Source: Planctomycetaceae bacterium (GTDB lineage: Bacteria > Planctomycetota > Planctomycetia > Gemmatales > Gemmataceae). From it: a DNA stretch of 64,000 nucleotides. The notes beneath the pieces were generated by a model. It had not been told where the DNA came from. It saw nothing but the letters and a program-made list of their open reading frames with translations, and made no database searches. This document shows, piece by piece, positions 53,703-62,400 of this stretch. The position numbers and the translations under genes are program-made. Position 1 is the first letter of the stretch; each line of letters begins with the position of its first letter. The stretch covers positions 1-64,000 of the forward strand of contig PNLP01000042.1 in the NCBI GenBank assembly GCA_013823135.1. The letters are read 5' to 3'.

Positions 53703-56504
53703 ATGGCAAAGTCACCCAAGACTCCCAAGAAACCCGACCTGAAGTCGGTCGAGACGTTGACCCACACTGACGATACGCGGAAGAACATTCCGACCGCGGA
53801 GTATCAGCCGGTCGTCGCCGAGAAGCAGCAGCACCCCGTCCGGGTCGCATACGAGCGGCGGAACCGGGACCTCGACCCCCAACTCGTCTGGCGTGGCAAG
53901 GACGAGCAGGACTGGAGCGATCTCGTCGTCCACGCCTCGCCGCTGTTCATCCAGGAGAAGGTTCACCCCAAGGTTCTGATCGACGACCTGCTGCGACAGA
54001 CGAAGGACGCGAAGGCTCAGGAACGCGGCTACGTGTACGACCTGTTCGCCGACTTCAACGGCATGCCTGAAGGGGCGGACAAGACCGACTTCTACCAGCA
54101 CGACTCGCACTGGACGAACCGGATGATCCTGGGCGACTCGCTCCAGGTGATGGCAAGCCTCGCCGAGCGTGAGGGGTTGCGAGGAAAGGTGCAGTGCATC
54201 TACTTCGACCCGCCCTACGGCATCAAGTTCAACAGCAACTTCCAGTGGAGTACGACGAGCCGGGACGTGAAAGACGGGAACGCCGCTCACATCACCCGCG
54301 AGCCGGAGCAGGTGAAGGCGTTCCGCGATACCTGGCGAGACGGCATCCACAGCTATCTGACCTATCTCCGCGACCGGCTCACCGTGGCTCGCGACTTACT
54401 TCACGACACAGGAAGTATCTTCGTCCAGATCGGCGACGAAAACGTGCATCGGGTAAGGTCCGTGATGGACGAGGTATTCGGGGATGATAACTTCGTCTCA
54501 CTACTGCCTTTCAAGAAAACCACTGGTGCTGGAAGCCCTTCAGGAGGAACCGAAACTGTCGCGTCCGTAGTGGACTACATCGTGTGGTATGCCAAGCGTC
54601 ATCAACATATCAAGTATCGTCAGATATACAGGCCAAAACGAGCAGGTGGAGAAGGTGGAGGGCAGTACACATTTTTAGAGTCAGCCGATGGACTCCGTAC
54701 TCGTGCAACGAAAGATGAGTTGGTATCTGTGCCAATTGGATCGAGGATTTTTCGGGCTGACCAACTTACATCTCAAAGCTCAGGTGGACCGCAGTTCTTC
54801 TCGTTCGTTTTGGATGGAAGGGAGCATCTTGCGAAAAAGAGTGGATGGAAGACCACACAGCACGGAATGAAGAGGCTCATCAGTGCGCGTCGAATAGTCG
54901 CAGTCGGGAACACTCCATCATATGTGAGGTACATTGACGACTTCCCCGCAATACCGCTCAACAATTTGTGGGATGATACAGTTACATCAGGCTTTGGGAC
55001 TGAGAAGTTATACGTAGTTCAGACCAACCCAAAGGTGATCGAGCGATGTCTCTTGATGACGACCGATCCTGGCGACCTCGTCCTTGACCCGACGTGCGGT
55101 TCTGGTACCACCGCAACTGTCGCGGAGCAGTGGGGCCGCCGCTGGATCACCATCGACACTTCTCGCGTCGCCCTGGCGTTGGCTCGTGCCCGCATCATGG
55201 GTGCCCGCTACCCTTACTATTACCTCGCCGACACCAAGGAAGGGCAAGCCAAGGAAGCCGCAGTCGCACGCACGGCTCCGTCATCGCAGCCGACTCGCGG
55301 AAACATCCGACACGGCTTCGTGTATGAGCGTGTGCCACACATCACCCTCAAGGCGATCGCCAACAACGCCGAGATCGACGTTCTCTGGGACAAGTGGCAA
55401 GCCAAGTTGGAACCAACCCGGCAGAAGCTAAACGCCGCCCTCAAGCAGAAGTGGGAGGAGTGGGAGATTCCTCGCGAGGTCGAGCCGACGTGGCCCGACG
55501 CCTCGAAGAAGCTGCACACCGACTGGTGGAAGGACCGAATCGCCCGGCAGAAGGAGATCGACGCCTCGATCGCGGCCAAGGCCGAATTCGAGTACCTGTA
55601 CGACAAGCCGTACGAGGACAAGAAGAAAGTCCGCGTCGCCGGTCCGTTCACCGTCGAGAGCCTGTCACCGCACCGCACGCTCGGTGTGGACGAGAACGAC
55701 AACTTGATCGACCCGCTCCAACAAGCAGAGGGCGACGACCGCGGCTTCGACCAGATGATCCTCGAAACCCTCAAATCCGCCGGCGTGCAGCAGGCCCACA
55801 AGGAAGACAAGATCGCGTTCACGTCCCTGAACCCGTGGCCCGGCACCCTTGTCTGTGCCGACGGCCGGTACATGGAGGGGGACGCCGAGAAGCGTGCGGC
55901 GATCTTCATCGGCCCCGAGTTCGGAACGGTCCAGCGGGCCGATCTGGTGGCCGCCGCCCGCGAGGCGGGCGACGCCGGGTTCGACGTACTGGTCGCTTGC
56001 GCGTTCAACTTCGAGGCCCACACCACGGAGTTCAACAAACTCGGCCGCATTCCCGTGCTCAAGGCACGGATGAACGCCGACCTGCACATGGCTGGGGAGT
56101 TGAAGAACACCGGCAAGGGGAACCTGTTCGTCATATTCGGCGAGCCGGACATCGACATTCTGCCAGCGGAAGCTGGGCAAGTGCAGGTGAAGGTGAACGG
56201 GGTGGACGTCTTCCACCCCAACACTGGTGAGGTCCGCAGCGACGGCCCGGACGGCATTGCCTGCTGGTTCATCGACACGGATTACAACGAAGAGAGCTTC
56301 TTCGTCCGCCACGCCTACTTCCTGGGCCAGAACGACCCGTACAGCGGGTTAAAGACCACCCTCAAGGCGGAGATCAACGCCGAAGCCTGGGAATCTCTAA
56401 ACAGCGACACGTCACGACCGTTCGACATACCGAAGTCCGGGCGTATCGCGGTGAAAGTCATCAACCACCTCGGCGACGAGGTCATGAAGGTGTTCCGCGT
56501 ATGA
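53703..56504 (+). CDS. beta-class DNA adenine methyltransferase, Mod-like (933 aa)
   Basis: Catalytic DPPY in IYFDPPYGIKFNS (Asp169) precedes the SAM-binding LVLDPTCGSGTTATVAEQWGRRWITIDTS (Asp462), the beta-class order used by type III Mod. The target-recognition region lies between them, about residues 250-455. The C-terminal half (480-933) is larger than in ordinary Mod and may hold an interaction domain (EFEYLYDKPYEDKKKVRVAGPFTVESLSPHR). Bases about 54450-55070, which encode the target-recognition region, are near 45% G+C in places against 65% in flanks. It should methylate adenine in one strand of a short non-palindromic site and so protect the host. Confidence 0.92.
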   Translation: MAKSPKTPKKPDLKSVETLTHTDDTRKNIPTAEYQPVVAEKQQHPVRVAYERRNRDLDPQLVWRGKDEQDWSDLVVHASPLFIQEKVHPKVLIDDLLRQTKDAKAQERGYVYDLFADFNGMPEGADKTDFYQHDSHWTNRMILGDSLQVMASLAEREGLRGKVQCIYFDPPYGIKFNSNFQWSTTSRDVKDGNAAHITREPEQVKAFRDTWRDGIHSYLTYLRDRLTVARDLLHDTGSIFVQIGDENVHRVRSVMDEVFGDDNFVSLLPFKKTTGAGSPSGGTETVASVVDYIVWYAKRHQHIKYRQIYRPKRAGGEGGGQYTFLESADGLRTRATKDELVSVPIGSRIFRADQLTSQSSGGPQFFSFVLDGREHLAKKSGWKTTQHGMKRLISARRIVAVGNTPSYVRYIDDFPAIPLNNLWDDTVTSGFGTEKLYVVQTNPKVIERCLLMTTDPGDLVLDPTCGSGTTATVAEQWGRRWITIDTSRVALALARARIMGARYPYYYLADTKEGQAKEAAVARTAPSSQPTRGNIRHGFVYERVPHITLKAIANNAEIDVLWDKWQAKLEPTRQKLNAALKQKWEEWEIPREVEPTWPDASKKLHTDWWKDRIARQKEIDASIAAKAEFEYLYDKPYEDKKKVRVAGPFTVESLSPHRTLGVDENDNLIDPLQQAEGDDRGFDQMILETLKSAGVQQAHKEDKIAFTSLNPWPGTLVCADGRYMEGDAEKRAAIFIGPEFGTVQRADLVAAAREAGDAGFDVLVACAFNFEAHTTEFNKLGRIPVLKARMNADLHMAGELKNTGKGNLFVIFGEPDIDILPAEAGQVQVKVNGVDVFHPNTGEVRSDGPDGIACWFIDTDYNEESFFVRHAYFLGQNDPYSGLKTTLKAEINAEAWESLNSDTSRPFDIPKSGRIAVKVINHLGDEVMKVFRV

Positions 56505-57217
56505 GCCATTTGCACATTGCCACCCGCGGAATCGGGTGCTGGCGGTCACGCCTGACGCACTCCGACGGCCAGTGGGGGAGCGAGGCGTCGGCGTTTGAAG
56601 CGGCCGTATCGTGGGAGTGGGCGTCCCAGCAACCGTCGGGGCTGCCGGAGCCGGTCGAGCGAATGTTTCGCGTTGGGGACTTTGGGGACCCCGTCCTGTT
56701 GATGGCCGTCGCCGGTCATCAGGTGCCCGTGCTCGGTTTTGGCGGGGGCTCGAAGTGCGACCTGTGGGCCTTACTCCAGACGACAGCCGGAGCGGCGTCA
56801 CTGACCGTCGAAGTCATTGCCCGCGAGTCGTTTGGATTCGGCACCTTGCGAGAACGGCTGGTGGGGCACACGCCCCGGGCTACCGCGGACCGCGAGCGGC
56901 GGTGGGAGTTCATGAGAACGCACTTACCCACCGCCGGCCCCGACGCCTACATGGACGTCGCGTACCCACTCCTCCACCGCTGTGCCGCCGCGGTCGCCGA
57001 GGCGAGGCGGTTCCGCCTGAAGCACGCCGCGTTCATCGTCCAGGCGTTCGGGTCGCCGCCCGAACGGTTTGAGGCGTTCGCCCGCTTCTGCTCGGCGATC
57101 AACCTCACGATCGAGCGCAACGCCTTGGCATCGGTCCGGGTGGGCGAGATCACCCTGGGCATCGGCTGGGTCGACTGTCCCTTCGCAACAGACTCGCAAG
57201 TGGCTTGCACCGCATAA
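56501..57217 (+). CDS. hypothetical protein coupled to the methyltransferase (238 aa)
   Basis: Start overlaps the methylase stop as ATGA, so it is made with it. The text (MSHLHIATRGIGCWRSRLTHSDGQWGSEASAFEAAVSWEWASQQPSGLP; TVEVIARESFGFGTLRER; ARRFRLKHAAFIVQAFGSPPERFEAF) is soluble and globular. Small proteins of this look recur in planctomycete and actinobacterial R-M clusters (DUF6946-like, by memory). No catalytic motif recognised. Probably an accessory protein of the restriction cluster. Confidence 0.7.
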   Translation: MSHLHIATRGIGCWRSRLTHSDGQWGSEASAFEAAVSWEWASQQPSGLPEPVERMFRVGDFGDPVLLMAVAGHQVPVLGFGGGSKCDLWALLQTTAGAASLTVEVIARESFGFGTLRERLVGHTPRATADRERRWEFMRTHLPTAGPDAYMDVAYPLLHRCAAAVAEARRFRLKHAAFIVQAFGSPPERFEAFARFCSAINLTIERNALASVRVGEITLGIGWVDCPFATDSQVACTA

Positions 57218-57238
57218 GACCCTCGCCCAGAGCCCCTC

Positions 57239-59317
57239 ATGAAGTTCCTCATCGCCGACACGTTCACCGACAGCCTCAGCCGCCTGACCGGCGACGAGCA
57301 AAAGGCGGCAAAGACCACCGCCTTCGACCTACAGGTCAACCCAGCCGGGCAGGGGAAGCGGTTCCACCGCCTGGACGGCATCAAGGACAAGAACTTTTGG
57401 TCGGCCCGGGTGAACGACGACATCCGCATCATCGCGCACAAGACGGCCGACAGCCTGCTCCTGTGCTACGTCGACCACCACACGCCCGCATACAACTGGG
57501 CCGAGCGACGCAAGTTGGAGACGCACCCGAAGACGGGTGCGGCCCAGATGGTCGAGATACGGGAAACGGTAAAAGAGGTGATCGTCCCGAAGTTCGTCGA
57601 GCAGGTGGTCGAGAAGAAAACGACTCCCAAGAAGAAACCGTTCGCCGCACTCACCGACGAGGCGTTGCTCGGCTACGGAGTGCCGGCCGAGTGGCTGGCC
57701 GACGTCCGGGCGGCCGACGAAGATTCGATCCTCGGCGTCGCGACCCACCTCCCGGCGGAGGCGGCCGACGCCCTGCTGGTTCTGGCAATCGGAGGGAAGC
57801 CGAAGGTGGCCCAGGCCGCGGCCGGGCAGGCGGACCCCTTCGCCCACCCGGACGCGAAGCGACGGTTCCGCGTGATGGAAAGTGCGGAGGAGTTGCAGCG
57901 TGCCCTGGACTTCCCGTGGGAGAAGTGGATCGTGTTCCTCCACCCCGACCAGCAAGAGTTGGTCGAGCGAGGGTACGCAGGGCCGGCGAGGGTGACCGGG
58001 TCGGCCGGGACCGGGAAGACGATCGTCGCCCTCCACCGGGCCGTGTACCTCGCCCGCAATAACCCGGACGGCCGTGTCCTGCTCACGACCTTCTCCGACC
58101 CACTGGCTCACGCACTCCAGGCCCGATTGAAGAGGTTGCTCGCGGGCGAACCCAAGTTGGCCGAGCGGATCGACGTCGCCTCGCTCGACGCGGTCGGACT
58201 GCGGCTCTACAAGGCGCAGGTGGGGCCGGTCTCGCTGGCCGACCGGCCGCTCGTGTTGAAACTCCTCGAAGAGGCGTCCGACACGGTCGAGGGGCACAAG
58301 TTCAAGATGTCCTTCCTGATCTCCGAGTGGGACCAGGTCGTGGACGCGTGGCAACTGGCGACCTGGGACGAGTACCGCGACGTCGCCCGCCTCGGCCGCA
58401 AGACGCGGCTGCCGGAGGCCCAGCGGAAGACGCTGTGGGCGATCTTCGAGCACGCCCGCAAGGAACTCCGGTTGCGCAAGGTGGTTACCCAGGCGACGCT
58501 CTTCACGAAACTGGCCGACGCCATCAAGACGGGCAAGAACAAACCGTTCGACTTCGCGGTCGTGGACGAGGCACAGGACGTGGGCGTCGCCCAGTTGCGG
58601 TTCTTCGCCGCGGTGGGCGGCGACCGCCCGGACGCCCTCTTCTTCGCCGGCGACATCGCCCAGCGGATCTTCCAGCAGGCGTTCTCGTGGAAGCCCCTGG
58701 GCGTCGACGTCCGCGGCCGGTCCCGGACGCTGAAGGTGAACTACCGCACCTCCCACCAGATCCGCGAACAGGCCGACCGGCTACTCGGGCCGGAGGTGGG
58801 CGACGCCGACGGCAACGCGCAGGAGCGCAAGGACACGGTGTCGGTGTTCAACGGCCCGCCGCCCGACGTCCGCGTCTTCGCCACCCAGGACGAGGAGATC
58901 AAGGGGGTCGGCGAGTGGCTGTTGGGCCTGGCGAAGGCCGGCGTGCTGCCGCACGAGGTCGGGTTGTTCGTCCGCTCCGACGCCCAGTTGGAGCGGGCGA
59001 AGAAGGCGGCCAAGCAGGCCAAACTGCCCTTCAAGGTTCTGGACGACCACGTCGAGACGCAGGTGGGGTACATGTCGATCGGCACCATGCACCTGGCGAA
59101 GGGACTGGAGTTTCGGGCCGTTGCCGTGATGGCCTGTGACGACGAGGTGATACCGCTACAGGAGCGTATCGAGTCGGTCGGCGACGACGCGGACTTGCAG
59201 GAGGTATACGACACCGAACGCTACCTGCTCTACGTCGCATGCACCCGGGCGAGGGATCGCCTCCTGGTGACCAGCACCAAGCCGGCGTCCGAGTTCCTTG
59301 AGGACATGGAACCCTGA
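57239..59317 (+). CDS. RelE/ParE-like domain fused to a UvrD-type SF1 helicase (692 aa)
   Basis: ATG 57239. Residues 1-90 read as a ParE/RelE fold: MKFLIADTFTDSLSRLT, LDGIKDKNFWSARVNDDIRIIAHK and LLLCYVDHHTPAYNWAERR; RVNDDIRII is typical of that superfamily. A linker follows with repeats of VVEKKTTPKKKP. From about 240 the UvrD helicase: YAGPARVTGSAGTGKTIVALHR (Lys260), FAVVDEAQDVGVAQLRFF, VNYRTSHQIREQ, MHLAKGLEFRAVAVM and YLLYVACTRARDRLLV. Toxin-like N-termini on helicases are unusual; the domain could bind ribosome or RNA, or simply mediate contacts. It follows the small gene by 21 bases in the restriction cluster. Confidence 0.9.
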   Translation: MKFLIADTFTDSLSRLTGDEQKAAKTTAFDLQVNPAGQGKRFHRLDGIKDKNFWSARVNDDIRIIAHKTADSLLLCYVDHHTPAYNWAERRKLETHPKTGAAQMVEIRETVKEVIVPKFVEQVVEKKTTPKKKPFAALTDEALLGYGVPAEWLADVRAADEDSILGVATHLPAEAADALLVLAIGGKPKVAQAAAGQADPFAHPDAKRRFRVMESAEELQRALDFPWEKWIVFLHPDQQELVERGYAGPARVTGSAGTGKTIVALHRAVYLARNNPDGRVLLTTFSDPLAHALQARLKRLLAGEPKLAERIDVASLDAVGLRLYKAQVGPVSLADRPLVLKLLEEASDTVEGHKFKMSFLISEWDQVVDAWQLATWDEYRDVARLGRKTRLPEAQRKTLWAIFEHARKELRLRKVVTQATLFTKLADAIKTGKNKPFDFAVVDEAQDVGVAQLRFFAAVGGDRPDALFFAGDIAQRIFQQAFSWKPLGVDVRGRSRTLKVNYRTSHQIREQADRLLGPEVGDADGNAQERKDTVSVFNGPPPDVRVFATQDEEIKGVGEWLLGLAKAGVLPHEVGLFVRSDAQLERAKKAAKQAKLPFKVLDDHVETQVGYMSIGTMHLAKGLEFRAVAVMACDDEVIPLQERIESVGDDADLQEVYDTERYLLYVACTRARDRLLVTSTKPASEFLEDMEP

Positions 59318-59458
59318 AGGAAGGGAACCGAAAGCCCGGCCCCGGGAGGCGGACCGTTATCCCCTCCAAGCGTCCCAATAAAGCCCGTCGCACTCCCCGT
59401 TCTGCCGGGCGGACAGCCGCTCCGGCTCACGCCCACCGACGTTACCCGGTTCGTCCGG

Positions 59459-62400
59459 TTGGAGCAGTGCGAGCGGTTCCTGCGGCTCCGCCTCGCCGAG
59501 CGGTCTGGGCAGAAGTTCATGGAGCAGTACGGGGTGGGCGTGCAACGGCTCGCCCCGCTGCTCTCCCTCTCCGGCAGCACGTTCGAGCAGGATGTCGAGA
59601 AAGACCTCACAGCGAAGGGCCGGTGCGTCAATTACATCGCCATCCACGGCAAGTCGCAAAGCCGCTCTGCGAACAACGCCGAGGTGGCGGCGGAAGCCCG
59701 CACACTGAAGCCGGGCGAGACGGTCACCTTGTTGCAGGTGCGGCTCGACACCACGCTAAACAACTGGCAACTCCGCGGCGACGTGGACCTCGTGCGGCTG
59801 TCCCGCACCGCTGTGGGGCTTCTCCAGATCCTGATCACGGACATGAAGTCCACCGTCGAGGCGAAGGTCGAACACCGCCTCCAGGTCGCCTTCTACGGGC
59901 TCATGCTGGGACAGATCCTGAAGGACGCCGGCGTCGCCCACGAGCCGATCCAGACGGCCGTCCTGTTCCGCCCGCCGCCCGACCAGGCCCCGGAAGACGA
60001 AGAAACCATCAAGCCGCTGCGCGAGGCCGCGAAGGCGATCTTCGGCCTCGACGGCTACTTGGTCGAACTGGTCGCTGACCCGGACGCATACGCCCGCTCA
60101 GCGCACGATCTCGTGCTCGGCGAAGGCTCGACCGCGCGCCGTGTTGCGGCGACCCCGTTCGAGGACGTGCCGTACGCGCTCGGCTTCAAGTGCGACGACT
60201 GCCTGTACAACGAGTTCTGCATGAAGTGGAGTGCGGAGGTCGAAGACCTCTCGCTGCTCCCGTACGCTACCGGCACCGACAAGGACGCACTGCGGCGGGC
60301 CGGTGTCACGACGATCCAGTCCCTCGCCACCCTCAAGGACTTCGCCCCGCCCGTCAACGGCGAGCCGTCCAACGAACTCGTCCCCGCCCCCGGCCGCGAG
60401 GCGCAGGTGAAGCAGATCGCCGCGGCATGGTCGGTCGGCCAGCGGCTCGACGAACTGATCCACCGGGCGAAGAGCTTCCGCAGTTCAGTTCGCAAGGACG
60501 GCACCCGCGCGTTGTCGTACGTCCCCGGCAAGGGGAACAGCACGCTGCCGGTGTCGACGCCCGACCTGAACCCGAACCTCGTGTGGGTGTACCTCGACGC
60601 GCAGGTCGACCACCTCGAAGGCCGCGTGTACCTGCTCGGCGCACTGGTCGTCGCCTGCAAGGACGGCAATCCGGTCGCCCGGCATTCGATCGTCAGCATC
60701 ACCGCCGGCCCGCCCGACACGGCCGCCAGCGAGCGGGAGTTGTTCGTCGGCTGGACCCGCGACCTGGTGAAGGCAGTCACCGACCTCGCCACCTCGGGAG
60801 CCGCCGACGGGGAGCCGAAGTCCGCCCCGGTCCACGTCGTCTTCTTCGACCGGCACGAGCAGCGCGTCCTTCTGGAGGGCCTGGCCCGCAACTTCCCGCC
60901 GGTCCTGTCGCACACACCCCCGCTGTACGACTTTCTGACGCAGGTCGCCTCGTTCGACTCGCCGATCGCCAGCTACCTCGACGAGGAGATGCGGACGTTC
61001 AAGAACTTCCCGATGACGTGTCAGTCGCTCCAGTCGGTGGCGACGTACCTGAAGTTCGACTGGACCGTCCCGCACAAGTTCCGCGAGTTGTTCCGTGCCC
61101 GGCTGTTCGACAACGTCGGCAAGCTCGACATCGACGGGGCGTCCGAGTGGTACACGCGACGGGCACGGTTCGGCAGCTCGGTGCCGCTGGAGTACGCCTA
61201 CGCCGGGTGGGGCGCGCTGCCCAAGCCGACCGGCGGGCACGACGAGTTCGCTGACTACCGCGGCGTCACCCGCGACCTCGTGGTGGCGTTCCAGCAGCGG
61301 CGGCTGGAGGCGATCGAGCACGTCGCCACCCGGATTCAGGGCAACCCGTACACGACCAAGACGCCGTACGAGCTGCCCGACTTGGCGAAGTTCGACGACA
61401 AGGCCGGGACGCTCGCGCACGCCTTGCACGAGTTCGTGACGATCGAGCGGCTGGTCGAGTTGGCCGACTGGAAGGCCACCCGACACGCCCCGCCCGAACG
61501 CCGGGTGCTGATGGGCGACTGCTTGCTGGTGCGGTACTGCGAGGCCGACCAGGAGCCGGGCGTGGCCGAGCAGAACCGCGAGAACGAGCGCAGGCGGCTC
61601 AAGCGGGAGGAGTATGCCGCGGCCTTCCGCGAGGCTAACCCCGGCAAGCGGCTGAAGCTCACACCGGACCAAAAGAAAGACTGCGAGTGGTCGGCCGAGG
61701 GGCTGCGCCTGAAGCTCCGGGTCGAAACGACGGGGGTGGACTGTGACCTGCACGAGGCCCTTCTCATGTCCACGATCCGCGAGGGCGAGCGGCTGGTGCT
61801 GTTCCCGCGGTGGACTGTCGACGAGCGGCTTCCGGCCGCGGACCAGAAGGAGTTCACGCCCACTCCGAAGCAGATGCTCTACGGCCAGCGGTGCGAACTG
61901 ATCCGGCTCGCCGCCACAGAGAAGGATGCGACGGGCCGAGTAATGAAAGCGGTCGCCGAGGTCGAGCTGAAGGACGGGTTCGGCAACGACTCGATGAAGC
62001 CGTACGTGTTCGGTTCGATGACCCGCCCGCTGTTCGACGGGAAGATCTACACCCTCGACCCGTGCCCCAACGACATCTACGGGTACTGGTGCGCGAAGGT
62101 GGTCGATGGCCTATGCGACGGCCAGCCGAACACCATCTACCACCGACTGGTGACGCCGCCGGCACCCGGCGACGGGGCGGGGCTTCCCGGCCAGACGAGT
62201 TTCCTCGCAGGGCTGGACGCATTCCGGGCCGTCGGGCTGATGCACGACTCCGAGCCGGGCAAGCGGGAGTTCATCGGCGGGCATGGCAACACGCCCATCA
62301 TCCTCGTGCAGGGGCCGCCGGGCACCGGGAAGAGCTACTCGACGGCGTTCGCGGTGTTCGCCCGGCTCCAAGCGGCGATGCGGGACGACCGCGAGTGTCG

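Noticed and set aside
57329..58756. Minus-strand frame of 475 aa opposite the RelE-UvrD gene
   Set aside because: Shadow of a high-G+C coding strand; no recognisable sequence.
60485..61753. Minus-strand frame of 422 aa opposite the RecB-UPF1 gene
   Set aside because: Repetitive Val/Leu/Arg/Gly composition and no motif; same explanation.
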